Assembly: GCA_049517675.1 (NCBI GenBank)
Contig: JBEKRV010000007.1
Span: 1 to 64,000, forward strand
DNA length: 64,000 nucleotides
From: Bog-756 sp049517675
GTDB lineage: Bacteria; Actinomycetota; Acidimicrobiia; Acidimicrobiales; RAAP-2
Direction of reading: 5' to 3'
The position numbers and the translations under genes are program-made. The notes beneath the pieces are model-generated. The model had not been told where the DNA came from and did no database searches. It saw only the letters and a program-made list of their open reading frames with translations. Of the stretch, positions 51,016 to 59,414 are shown piece after piece; position 1 is the stretch's first letter, and the number at the start of each line of letters is the position of its first letter.

Positions 51016-53067
51016 TCAGATCCCGGCGGCCGCGCGGGCCTTCAGGCCCAGTTCTCCGACGGCGGGGAGGACGAAGGGCTGGAGCCACTCCCCTCCCGCC
51101 TTGGACACGTGGACCCCGTCCGCCCACCGGACGGTGACGCCGTCGATCGCCAGTTGGAACCGCCCATGGGGATCCAGCTTCCTGTTGAGGTCGATCAGGG
51201 TCACCGTGGACCGCCGGTGGGCGGCCACGTCGGCCACGACGGCGTTGAATTCGTTCACCCGCGACTGGTCGTTCTCGGGATAGGCCGCGCTCCCCGGGGC
51301 CTCGTCCGCGGCGTCGATGTCCGGCATGGTGAAGAGCACCACCTTCGCCCCGTGGACGGAGAAGAGGTCGACCGCCTGGTTGATCTCGTCGTAGAGGTGG
51401 GTGTTCCACGCCGGCTGACCGACGTACACCACCTTGCCGTCGTAGATGTGGTCGGCGATGTCCCACCGGCCGATCTCCATCCCCACCACTTCGGGACGGG
51501 TCCGTGCCACGTCGGCAGCCCACAGCGTCCTCCAGTGCGTGCAGTCGGACACCGGTTCGTCGACACGGTCGGCGATGATCACCGGGATGTCGTCGAGATC
51601 GCAGCCGAGGGTCTCCTCGTTGATGAACTGCACGCCGTAGCGGCGAACGCTGTCGACCTCGAGACCGATGGCCATGGTCACCGCGATGGAGTCCCCGACC
51701 AGCATGAACCGCACCGGCTTGCGGGTGAAGGCGGCGGCCCGGGCCAGTGCCTGGTGCTGCGACACCGTCAACGACGTCCCCTCCACCACCTGCGCCACAG
51801 CCGGGGTCACCGTCCCCACCACGATGACCGCGACGGTCCCAGCCAGGACGGCCGTGGCCGGTACGACCGCTCTCAGGGACCGCCAGAACGTCCCGTACAT
51901 GACCGGGCGCTCCACCAGGTAGTAGCTGGCCGCGGCCAGTGCGAACGTCGACGCGAACCGCACGGCAAGGAGGGACGGACCCGACAGACCCGTCCGGGGG
52001 GTGTCGAGGTAGACGAAGACGGGGTAGTGCCAGAGGTAGGCCCCGTAGGAGACCGCTCCCATCCACACCATCGGGCCGAGCGAGAGCAGCCGGGCCACCG
52101 GGCCACCGGGGACACACACCGAGGCCACGATGATGGCGGCGGCCGACAGCGCCGACAGCAGGAACCCGCCCCGGTAGTCGAAGGGCGTCGTCCCCCTCAT
52201 GGCGTAGGTCAGGACGAACGTCCCGGCGAACCCGGCCAGCCCGAGGGCGGTGAGGAGCCGTCGGGACGGGGCGCCGTGGGCCGCAGGGGCCATCCCGGTG
52301 GCCCCCCGCCGCATCTCGACGAGGGTCATCGAGCAGGCCAGGACCGAACCGAGCAGGATCGACTGGGCGTGGGTGTCGGTCCCGAAGTACAGCCGGGTGA
52401 GGTTTGCCGTCGGACCGTAGAGCAGCGCCATCTCCACGGCCGAGGCGACGGTCCCGACCACCGACAGGACGAGCAGGTTCCGGACCCCCCGGGCGAAGGT
52501 GCGCGAGAGGTGCATGACGACCAGCACCACCAGGGGCCACACCAGGTAGAACTGCTCCTCGACGGCCAGCGACCAGGTGTGGGTGAGGGGGGAGACCGCT
52601 CCGGTGGCCACGAAGTAATTGCTGCTGGAGGCGATCTGCCACCAGTTGGAGAAGTAGAAGAGGGCGGACAGCGCGCTCATCCGGAAGTCCGGGTACAGGC
52701 CGGACGGGGCTACGAACCGGACGAACAGGGTCACCGCCACCAGCACGACGGCCAGGGCGGGGAGGAGTCGGCGTGCCCGCCGGAGCCAGAACGCCGAGAG
52801 CCTGATCCTGCTCCGCTTCCGGAACTCGCCGAGCAGGAGGCCGGTGATCAGGTAGCCCGACAGCACGTAGAAGATGTCCAGGCTGAAGAACCCGCCCTGG
52901 AGCCAGCCGACACCGAAGTGGAACCCCATGATGATGAGGAGGGCGAAGGCCCGCAGCCCGTCGAGGGCCGGGACCCGGTCGGTGCCGGTGGCCGACCGGC
53001 GCGGATCCGGCGCGGTGGGTGCGTTCGACGTCACGGCAGGCGTCGCGGTTCGGGCGCACCCGCACAT
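51016..53067 (-). CDS. Membrane acyltransferase 3 fused to SGNH hydrolase domain (OafA-like)
   Basis: The 683-residue protein has an acyltransferase-3 domain (residues ~30-400, ten or so helices) with VPALDGLRAFALLIIMGFHFG (catalytic His), YVLSGYLITGLLL, RRARRLLPAL and HTWSLAVEEQFYLVWPL. It is followed by a periplasmic SGNH-like domain (~450-683) starting VRFMLVGDSIAVTM. OafA/OatA-type proteins acetylate cell-surface polysaccharide, peptidoglycan or lipid. The SGNH block-V equivalent ADGVHVSKAGGEW keeps Asp and His. ATG 53067 gives a 25-residue polar lead; the true start may be a downstream GTG. Confidence 0.92.
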   Translation of the reverse strand: MCGCARTATPAVTSNAPTAPDPRRSATGTDRVPALDGLRAFALLIIMGFHFGVGWLQGGFFSLDIFYVLSGYLITGLLLGEFRKRSRIRLSAFWLRRARRLLPALAVVLVAVTLFVRFVAPSGLYPDFRMSALSALFYFSNWWQIASSSNYFVATGAVSPLTHTWSLAVEEQFYLVWPLVVLVVMHLSRTFARGVRNLLVLSVVGTVASAVEMALLYGPTANLTRLYFGTDTHAQSILLGSVLACSMTLVEMRRGATGMAPAAHGAPSRRLLTALGLAGFAGTFVLTYAMRGTTPFDYRGGFLLSALSAAAIIVASVCVPGGPVARLLSLGPMVWMGAVSYGAYLWHYPVFVYLDTPRTGLSGPSLLAVRFASTFALAAASYYLVERPVMYGTFWRSLRAVVPATAVLAGTVAVIVVGTVTPAVAQVVEGTSLTVSQHQALARAAAFTRKPVRFMLVGDSIAVTMAIGLEVDSVRRYGVQFINEETLGCDLDDIPVIIADRVDEPVSDCTHWRTLWAADVARTRPEVVGMEIGRWDIADHIYDGKVVYVGQPAWNTHLYDEINQAVDLFSVHGAKVVLFTMPDIDAADEAPGSAAYPENDQSRVNEFNAVVADVAAHRRSTVTLIDLNRKLDPHGRFQLAIDGVTVRWADGVHVSKAGGEWLQPFVLPAVGELGLKARAAAGI

Positions 53068-53511
53068 CGCGAGCGGGGCCGGTCGGGTTCGATTCCCGGT
53101 CGAGCCCGCTCCCCGGGCTGGTGATTCGGGCGCGGCACCGCTATCCGCGCACGGCGTCTGCCCGATCGGATCCGATCCTCGACTGGATCCCGGTCCCCAT
53201 GCGGCGACCTTACCGGTGGCCCCCGTCGGAATGCCGTCGGCGCCGAACCGAGCGACCCGAGGGACGTCTCGTTCCGGGACGTTCGACCCTGTCCGGACGG
53301 CCGACGGCGGGACAGAGTGGTGCGATGCATCCGATCACCGCCCACCCGACCGGACGGCCGGCACCGGGGCCGACACCCTCGGTCACGTGCCGGCAGCGGT
53401 AGCGTTGACCGTCATGGACCTCGAGTCGGGACGTCGCGGGGACCGGCCACCCTGTCCCCACCCCGACCGGTCCCATGGATCACCCGTGACACCACTCGTG
53501 GGCACCGTCCG
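53068..53511. other. 444-bp intergenic region between divergent genes, with one DosR-like box
   Basis: No coding frame here is convincing. The one motif I can support is GGGACGTTCGACCCT at 53276-53290, 13 of 15 matches to GGGACCTTCGGCCCT, in the middle of the divergent space (about 209 nt from the acyltransferase start and 221 nt from the ABC permease start). The rest shows nothing clear. Confidence 0.4.
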
Positions 53512-54630
53512 ATGACCCTGTTCACCCTGGCCCTCGGGAACATCTGGGCCAAGAAGGCCCGGTCGGCCGGGATCGCCTTCGCCGTCGCCCTGGCCGTCAT
53601 GACGGTGGTGTCGCTCGCCGTGGTCAGCAGCGGGCTGGAGAACAGCGCCGCCGCCGTCCTGACCATCGGGAAGGCGGACTTCACCGTGGCCCAGAAGGGC
53701 GTGGCGGACATCATCTACAGCAGCCTGGACAACGGCCAGGTCGCCGACATCCAGTCGACCCCGGGGGTCAAGAGCGCGGTGGGCGTCCTCATCGAGACCC
53801 AGAAGCTCAACGCCGCCAACCCCCTGTTCATCGAGATCGGCATCCAGCCGAGCGACCTTGCCCCGTTCGGGGTGACCGTCGTAGCCGGGAAGCCGTTCTC
53901 CCCGGACGCCACCAACGAGGTCATGCTCGGCTGGCGGGCCGCCCAGAACTTCGGGCTGCACGTCGGCGACCAATTCACCGCCGAGGGCACGACGAACACG
54001 GTGGTCGGGATCTACTCCACCGGGATCTCCTACGGCGATCTGGGAGCCATGTTTCCACTGACGGAGATCCAGGCCTACAACCGGGTGCCCAGCTCGGTGA
54101 CGCTCGTGTTCGTGAAGGTGGCCCCGGGCTACTCGGTGACCAAGGTGATGGCCGACCTGGAGGCGCTGCACCCCGAGCTCACGACCATCCGGACCGCCTC
54201 GCAGTTCGGCCGGGCGGACCGGAACATCGTGTTCCTGCAGGCCGCCGTCACCGGCAGCACCATCCTCTCGTTGCTGATCGGAGCGGTCATCGTCGCCAAC
54301 ACCATGCTCCTGTCGCTCTTCGAGCGGACCCGCGAGTTCGGTCTGCTGCGGGCCGTCGGGTGGTCCCGGTGGCGGGTGGTCACGCTGGTCGTGTCCGAGA
54401 GCCTCATGCTCGCCCTGGTCGGCTCCGGCGTGGGCGTTGGCCTCTCCTTCCTGGTCACCTTCGTCCTCGAGCGGCTCCCCCAGCTCCAGGGCGTGCTGCA
54501 CTCGAGCTTCACCGCCCAGGCCTTCTGGCGGGGGCTCATCGTGGGCATGGGGATGGCCGTCCTCGGGTCGCTGTACCCGGCCGTGCGGGCGGCGGTCCTC
54601 ACCCCGGTCAGGGCACTCAGCCATGAGTGA
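53512..54630 (+). CDS. MacB/FtsX-type ABC transporter permease
   Basis: The 372-aa protein has one N-terminal helix (LGNIWAKKARSAGIAFAVALAVMTVVSLAVV), a ~200-residue extracytoplasmic domain, and three C-terminal helices with the FtsX motif SLFERTREFGLLRAVGWSRWRVVTLVVSESL. This is the mechanotransmission type rather than a channel; members act on lipoproteins, peptides or cell-wall hydrolases. Its stop overlaps the start of the ATPase gene by 8 bp. No periplasmic adaptor gene is nearby, as expected in a monoderm. Confidence 0.9.
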   Translation: MTLFTLALGNIWAKKARSAGIAFAVALAVMTVVSLAVVSSGLENSAAAVLTIGKADFTVAQKGVADIIYSSLDNGQVADIQSTPGVKSAVGVLIETQKLNAANPLFIEIGIQPSDLAPFGVTVVAGKPFSPDATNEVMLGWRAAQNFGLHVGDQFTAEGTTNTVVGIYSTGISYGDLGAMFPLTEIQAYNRVPSSVTLVFVKVAPGYSVTKVMADLEALHPELTTIRTASQFGRADRNIVFLQAAVTGSTILSLLIGAVIVANTMLLSLFERTREFGLLRAVGWSRWRVVTLVVSESLMLALVGSGVGVGLSFLVTFVLERLPQLQGVLHSSFTAQAFWRGLIVGMGMAVLGSLYPAVRAAVLTPVRALSHE

Positions 54631-55309
54631 GGACATCCGGGCCGGCGCCCCGATGGTCGAGACCCACGACGTGGTCAAGGTCTACGCGGACGGACATGTG
54701 CGTGCCCTCGCCGGGGTCGACCTGACCGTGGCGAACGGCGAGTTCGTCGCCATCACCGGTCCGTCCGGCTGCGGGAAGTCGACGCTGCTCAGTCTCCTGG
54801 CCGCCCTGGACGTCCCGGACTCGGGAACGATCCGGATCGGCCAGTACGAGCTCGACCACCTGGAGCACCCCGACCGCTTCCGTCGTCAGGAGGTCGGCCT
54901 GGTGTTCCAGCTCCACAACCTCCTGCCGCGACTGACCGTGCTCGAGAACGTCGAGATCGTCATGATGGGATCGGACCGGCCCCATGCCGAGCGGGCCGGA
55001 CATGCGCGGGAGCTGCTCGCCGATGTCGGCCTCGCCGCCCTCGCCGGCCGGCGGCCACCTCAACTCTCGGGTGGGGAGCGCCAGCGGGTCGCCGTGGCAC
55101 GGGCGTTGGCCAACGACCCGTCGTTGCTCCTGGCCGACGAGCCGACCGGGAGCCTGGACAGCCACTCGGTGGATACGGTCCTCGGACTGTTCCAGTCCCT
55201 CCGGAAGGACCGGGGTGTGACCGTGGTGCTGGTGACCCACGACGACGACGTGGCCGCGTCGGCGGACCGGACCATCGACATGCTGGACGGCAGGGTCGTC
55301 CGCAGCTGA
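54623..55309 (+). CDS. ABC transporter ATP-binding protein (MacB/LolD type)
   Basis: A 228-residue ATPase with Walker A ITGPSGCGKSTLLSLLAALD, signature LSGGERQRVAVARAL, Walker B LLLADEPTGSLD and the switch His in LVTHDDDVA. The length and QLHNLLPRLTVLENV segment match the LolD/MacB branch. It is translated in an 8-bp overlap with the permease and forms its energising partner. Confidence 0.94.
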   Translation: MSEDIRAGAPMVETHDVVKVYADGHVRALAGVDLTVANGEFVAITGPSGCGKSTLLSLLAALDVPDSGTIRIGQYELDHLEHPDRFRRQEVGLVFQLHNLLPRLTVLENVEIVMMGSDRPHAERAGHARELLADVGLAALAGRRPPQLSGGERQRVAVARALANDPSLLLADEPTGSLDSHSVDTVLGLFQSLRKDRGVTVVLVTHDDDVAASADRTIDMLDGRVVRS

Positions 55310-55321
55310 CCGCCCCCGCGG

Positions 55322-55888
55322 CTATCGCTCCGGACCGTCCGAACGGGTCACGATCGTGCGGTAGTCGGCGATCGTCTGGTCGAGCAACACCACCGCCTCC
55401 TTGATCTGCTCGATGGCCCGGGGGTCGGTGCTCCGTTGCAGCGCACCCTGGAGCGCCAGTCCGGCCTCGTAGATGCCGTGGATGACCACCGCACTCGCGT
55501 CGGCGTCCGACCTCGCCACGATCTTCCTGCCGAGCGAGATCCGCTCGGATGTGGCCGAGAGGTCCTCCAGAGCGACCTCCGAGTCGAGTGGCGCCCGGAG
55601 GTCCGCCGGGCGGGCGGTGGGACCCGCCGCCACCTGGCTCAGCACGTCGCGGACCGACGTGATGTCCTCCAGCGCGCTGTCCAGGTGGACGCCGACGGTC
55701 CGTCGTCCCGTCGCACCCGGTCCCTGGGCCGGCCCGGGATCCTCGTTGAGGAAAGGGCACCGGCCGCCCGTCGACGTCATCGTCGTCGCCGGCCGGATCG
55801 CCTCGAGGGCCACGGCAGCCCGGTACAGGGCGTGGGTCGCCTCGATCAGCTGCACCGCCACGTCGTTCCCGACCGTGGTGTCGACCAT
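55322..55888 (-). CDS. Hypothetical helical protein, 188 aa
   Basis: No family recognised. The protein looks all-helical: LIEATHALYRAAVALEAIRP at the start, LDSALEDITSVRDVLSQVA in the middle and AIEQIKEAVVLLDQTIADYRTIV at the end. A short segment, TSTGGRCPFLNE, holds its only cysteine. ATG 55888 follows GGAGG. The pattern recalls small ligand- or kinase-associated four-helix proteins, and it is divergent from the response regulator at 56215, but a functional link is speculation. Confidence 0.65.
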   Translation of the reverse strand: MVDTTVGNDVAVQLIEATHALYRAAVALEAIRPATTMTSTGGRCPFLNEDPGPAQGPGATGRRTVGVHLDSALEDITSVRDVLSQVAAGPTARPADLRAPLDSEVALEDLSATSERISLGRKIVARSDADASAVVIHGIYEAGLALQGALQRSTDPRAIEQIKEAVVLLDQTIADYRTIVTRSDGPER

Positions 55889-56214
55889 CGCCCCGCCTCC
55901 CTTCGTCGACTGTCGCTGCCCGGAACCCGGTGGCACGGCGCGGGCACGCAGCCGGTCGCTCCTCGACCCGCTGCCAGTCCAGCACCCCGGGGAACCTTCG
56001 GAAATGGGGTGGCCCCTCATACTCGGTAGGGCATACTCCCTGGAAGGCGGGCATCTCGGCCGCCCACCGTGACGCCTGCGGATTCCGTACCGACCGGTTG
56101 CTCTACGATGGTGCCGAGACCTTCGACGTGTCCGGCGGTTGCCTCGGCCTTCGGGTCCCCGGTGCAACCGGCCATCTCCGAGATCTGCCGCCATCGGCTG
56201 CAAGGAGCCCGGAG
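55889..56214. other. 326-bp divergent intergenic region
   Basis: It contains a CATACTC direct repeat (near 56019 and 56033) and GGAACCTTCGGAAAT (around 55991), which shares the CCTTCGG core of the DosR-like motif but not its arms. No gene or hairpin is convincing. The last bases carry the ribosome site AAGGAG for the response regulator. Confidence 0.35.
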
Positions 56215-56925
56215 ATGCCGCCCGACCAAGGTCCGATCACGGTGGTGCTGGCCACGGACAGCTTCCTCATCGGCGACGGACTCGCCTCGTTGCTCGTCGA
56301 CGTGGACGACATCGACGTCATCGGCAGGGCCCGTGACCACCAGGAGTTGGTCCGGATCGTCGAAGAGCTGACGCCCGAGGTCGTGCTCATCAGCATCCGG
56401 ACGCCGGTCATCTCCACCATGGCGACCATCGCCGCCGCACGTCATCTGCGGCTCGAGTTCCCCGAGATGGGAATCGTGGTCATCTCGGACCGTGGCAACG
56501 GCTTCGCCCTCGAACTGCTCCGCGGCGGTGCGTCCAGGATCGCCTATCTGCTCGACGAGCGGCTCCCCTCGATGGACGCCGTGCTCTTCGCCCTGCGCGA
56601 GGTGCGGGCCGGCCAGAGCGTCCTCGACCCGAGCATCGTCGACTCCCTCGTACTGCGGAGGGAGGCGGTCACCATCGACGACCTGACCGCCCGCGAGATC
56701 GACGTGCTCGAGCAGATCGCCTACGGGCTGTCCAACCGGGGCATCGCCGCGGAGCTCCACCTGTCGGTGAAGGCGATCGAGAAGCACGTCACCACCATCT
56801 TCCGGAAGCTGGCCCTCGTCGACCAGACCGTGGTCGACAGGCGGGTCACCGCTGCGCTCACCTTCCTGCGGGCACAGACCGTTCCGTCCGTCCGACCACA
56901 GCCGGTCCGTGGCCCCGTCACCTGA
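56215..56925 (+). CDS. NarL/LuxR-type response regulator with atypical receiver
   Basis: The 236-aa protein has a receiver-like N-domain (ITVVLATDSFLIGDGLASLL..., residues 8-125) and a LuxR helix-turn-helix (residues ~160-220: LTAREIDVLEQIAYGLSNRGIAAELHLSVKAIEKHVTTIFRKLAL). In the receiver, the acidic pair is reduced to one Asp (ATDS), and the phospho-acceptor Asp of the usual VVLLD is replaced, with VVLIS (Ser60) in its place. The Lys after strand 5 is also absent (AYLLDER). It is therefore likely a pseudo-receiver, not controlled by a kinase in the normal way. No histidine kinase is nearby. The family includes DosR/DevR. Confidence 0.88.
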   Translation: MPPDQGPITVVLATDSFLIGDGLASLLVDVDDIDVIGRARDHQELVRIVEELTPEVVLISIRTPVISTMATIAAARHLRLEFPEMGIVVISDRGNGFALELLRGGASRIAYLLDERLPSMDAVLFALREVRAGQSVLDPSIVDSLVLRREAVTIDDLTAREIDVLEQIAYGLSNRGIAAELHLSVKAIEKHVTTIFRKLALVDQTVVDRRVTAALTFLRAQTVPSVRPQPVRGPVT

Positions 56926-57034
56926 CCGGCCCGTGTGGGGTTCGCCCTACAGATCCGGTGGGGAGATCTCCTCTCCACGTCTGCGAGCAGGGAGTCGGCG
57001 GCCCGGGCCCGGGCCCGTCCGGTCGACCTCCCAT

Positions 57035-57421
57035 ATGCCCCTGGCTTCTGCCACCGCCGCGTCCGACAATGCCGGTGTGTCCGACAGCGGCAACACCGAC
57101 GACGGCGACGGGACCCCCGACGGCGAGCCCCGCGACGGCGGCCGGCCCGGACCGGGGCGGTCGGGCACGACCTGGGACGTCCGTCAGCATGCCGAACCTG
57201 CCGCCCGCGACGACGGTCACGGTCCCGGGCGCCGCAGCGAGGCTCCTTCCGAGTCGGCGCTGACCGACTCGGACCTCCGGACGAGCCTCACCATCTGCGA
57301 GCTGATCGTCGCACAGGTTCTGCGCCGGGAGAACCTCGGACGGGAGGCGTCCAACGCCCTCGAGCACGTCGTCGAGGAGTTGCATGCCACCGTGCGCGCA
57401 CTGACCATCCGGGACCGCTGA
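57035..57421 (+). CDS. Hypothetical protein with helical C-terminus
   Basis: About 128 aa from ATG 57035. The first ~70 residues are Gly/Asp/Pro-rich and low-complexity. The last 55 (DSDLRTSLTICELIVAQVLRRENLGREASNALEHVVEELHATVRALTIRDR) form clear amphipathic helices and look like real protein. The start is uncertain; a GTG about 40 nt downstream is possible. It has no recognised domain. It follows the response regulator by 109 bp on the same strand. Confidence 0.5.
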   Translation: MPLASATAASDNAGVSDSGNTDDGDGTPDGEPRDGGRPGPGRSGTTWDVRQHAEPAARDDGHGPGRRSEAPSESALTDSDLRTSLTICELIVAQVLRRENLGREASNALEHVVEELHATVRALTIRDR

Positions 57422-57436
57422 CGGTCGGGGGCCGTC
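57420..57436. terminator. GC hairpin at convergent gene ends
   Basis: GACGG...CCGTC, a 5-bp stem with a 7-nt G-rich loop that starts within the stop codon of the plus-strand hypothetical gene and lies just before the arcC stop on the other strand. Confidence 0.35.
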
Positions 57437-57442
57437 CGCCCC

Positions 57443-58387
57443 TCACCCAGCAGCGACTGCGGGCGGTCCCCCCGGTGCACGGTCGGGTTCGACGATCGTC
57501 CCGCACGTCCCCCGGAGCAGGTCGGCCACCTCGTCGAGCCGTCCGATCATCGCCCGGTTGCCCGTCGACTCCACGAAGCGGCACGCCGCGTCGACCTTCG
57601 GGCCCATCGACCCGGCGGGGAAGTGCTCCGCCCGCAACCGGGCCGGGGTCGTGTGACCGATGGGGTGCGGCGAGTCCGTACCGAACCCGGTCTCCACGTT
57701 CTCCACATCGGTGAGGATCAACAGTGCGTCGGCCCCGAGATCGCGGGCCACCAGCGCGGCGGCCAGGTCCTTGTCGATGACCGCCTCGGCCCCCCGCAAC
57801 CGACCGTTCCCGTCTCGGACGACGGGGATGCCGCCGCCGCCGGAGCAGATCACCACGGCGCCGTGGCCGAGCAGGGCCCGGATGGTCGCCAGCTCGACGA
57901 TCACCAGGGGCTCGGGCGACGCCACCACCCGTCGCCAGGAGTCGCCGTCCGGCGCGATCTCCCATCCACGGGCTGCCGCCAGCTGTCGGCCCGCGGTCTC
58001 GGTGAAGACCGGGCCGACGAACTTGGTCGGACGGCCGAACGCCGGATCGTCCACCGCCACCTCGGTCTGGCAGATCAGATTCACCACCATCCGCTGCGGC
58101 AGGGCGTTCTGGAACGCCTGCAGGAGGAAGTAGCCGATCATTCCCTGGGACTCGGCGCCCAGCACGTCGAGCGGATAGGGGCCGGGCAGGTCGGGATCGA
58201 GCGCGCTCTCGTTGGCCAGCAGCCCCACCTGGGGGCCGTTCCCGTGGGTGATCACCAGGTCGTGATCCCCGGCCAGGGGGGCCAGCGCGTCGACGGCGGT
58301 GGCCACGTGACCTTCCTGGATCTCGGCCAACGGGACCTCACCCCGCTGCAGCAGGGCGTTCCCGCCGACGGCCACGACGAGCCGCAT
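57443..58387 (-). CDS. arcC: Carbamate kinase
   Basis: The last step of the arginine deiminase pathway: carbamoyl phosphate + ADP gives ATP, CO2 and ammonia. The 314-residue protein has MRLVVAVGGNALLQRGE, the phosphate-binding VITHGNGPQVGLL, SQGMIGYFLLQAFQN, ICSGGGGIPVV, AVIDKDLAAALVARDLGADALLILTDV, and GSMGPKVDAACRFVEST. All are hallmarks. It is the third gene of the operon and begins 1 bp after the arcB stop. Ammonia released could relate to the amt gene in the window. Confidence 0.95.
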   Translation of the reverse strand: MRLVVAVGGNALLQRGEVPLAEIQEGHVATAVDALAPLAGDHDLVITHGNGPQVGLLANESALDPDLPGPYPLDVLGAESQGMIGYFLLQAFQNALPQRMVVNLICQTEVAVDDPAFGRPTKFVGPVFTETAGRQLAAARGWEIAPDGDSWRRVVASPEPLVIVELATIRALLGHGAVVICSGGGGIPVVRDGNGRLRGAEAVIDKDLAAALVARDLGADALLILTDVENVETGFGTDSPHPIGHTTPARLRAEHFPAGSMGPKVDAACRFVESTGNRAMIGRLDEVADLLRGTCGTIVEPDRAPGGPPAVAAG

Positions 58388-58388
58388 C

Positions 58389-59411
58389 TCAGCGACCGAG
58401 GCTGGCGACCATGACCGCCTTGATGGTGTGGAGGCGGTTCTCCGCCTCGTCGAACACGATGGAGGCGGGTGACTCGAACACCTCGTCGGTGACCTCGAGT
58501 GCCGACAGGCCCGACGTGTCGTGGAGCTTGCGGCCCAGATCCGTGTCCGTGTTGTGGAGGGAGGGCAGGCAGTGCATGAACTTCACATCGGGGTTCCCGG
58601 TGGCCCGAACGGTCCCGGCGTTGACCTGGTAGGGCAGGAGCTTCTCGATCCGTGTGGCCCACTCCGAAGCCGGCTCACCCATCGAGACCCACACGTCGGT
58701 GTAGAGGAAGTCGACACCGGCCACGGCGGGCGCCACCTCCGCCCCGATGTGGATCCTGGCCCCCGACGCGGCCGCCAGGTCCCGGGCCGTCGCCTGCACC
58801 TCGGGTGAGGGCCAGAGCTCCTCGGGGGCGGCGATGCGCACGTCCATGCCGAGGAGGGCGCCGGTGACCAGGAGCGAGTTGGCCGTGTTGTTCCTGGCAT
58901 CGCCGAGGTAGCAGAAGGCCACCCGGTCGAGCGGCTCGGTGGCGTGGTCCTGCATGGTCAGCATGTCGGCCAGCATCTGGGTGGGGTGCCACCGATCGGT
59001 CAGGCCGTTCCACACCGGTACCCCGGCGAATCGCCCCAGGGTCTCGACGGACTCCTGGGCGAATCCCCGGAACTCGATGCCGTCGTACATGCGGCCCAGC
59101 ACCCGTGCCGTGTCCTTGATCGTCTCCCCCTCGCCGATGTGGCTCCCCTCGGGACCGAGGTAGGTGACGTGCGCGCCCTGGTCGTAGGCGGCCACTTCGA
59201 AGGCCGCCCGGGTCCGGGTGGACGCCTTCTCGAAGATGAGGGCGATGTTCGCCCCCTCCATCCGCCGGTGCTCGGTCCCCGACCGCTTCTCCTGGCGCAG
59301 CTCGGCCGCCAGGTCGATCAGGGCGAGGAACTCCTCGCGGGTCAGGTCGGTCTCCTTCAGGAGGCTCCTGCCCCGGAACCGCTCGATCACGGAAGCTGCG
59401 GCCGCGTCCAT
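58389..59411 (-). CDS. arcB: Ornithine carbamoyltransferase (catabolic)
   Basis: The 340-aa protein has the carbamoyl phosphate motif FEKASTRTRAAFEVAAYDQGA, DHATEPLDRVAFCYLGDARNN, TDVWVSMGEPASEWATRIE and the ornithine/active-site Cys loop FMHCLPSLHNTDTDLGR. It runs between arcA and arcC with gaps of 3 and 1 bp, so it is the catabolic enzyme that phosphorolyses citrulline to ornithine and carbamoyl phosphate, not the biosynthetic ArgF. It starts at ATG 59411. Confidence 0.95.
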   Translation of the reverse strand: MDAAAASVIERFRGRSLLKETDLTREEFLALIDLAAELRQEKRSGTEHRRMEGANIALIFEKASTRTRAAFEVAAYDQGAHVTYLGPEGSHIGEGETIKDTARVLGRMYDGIEFRGFAQESVETLGRFAGVPVWNGLTDRWHPTQMLADMLTMQDHATEPLDRVAFCYLGDARNNTANSLLVTGALLGMDVRIAAPEELWPSPEVQATARDLAAASGARIHIGAEVAPAVAGVDFLYTDVWVSMGEPASEWATRIEKLLPYQVNAGTVRATGNPDVKFMHCLPSLHNTDTDLGRKLHDTSGLSALEVTDEVFESPASIVFDEAENRLHTIKAVMVASLGR

Positions 59412-59414
59412 GAC

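Noticed and set aside
53068..53511. Open frames inside the long intergenic gap (for example a 104-codon minus-strand frame)
   Set aside because: Arg/Pro-rich composition, no ribosome site and no recognisable motif.
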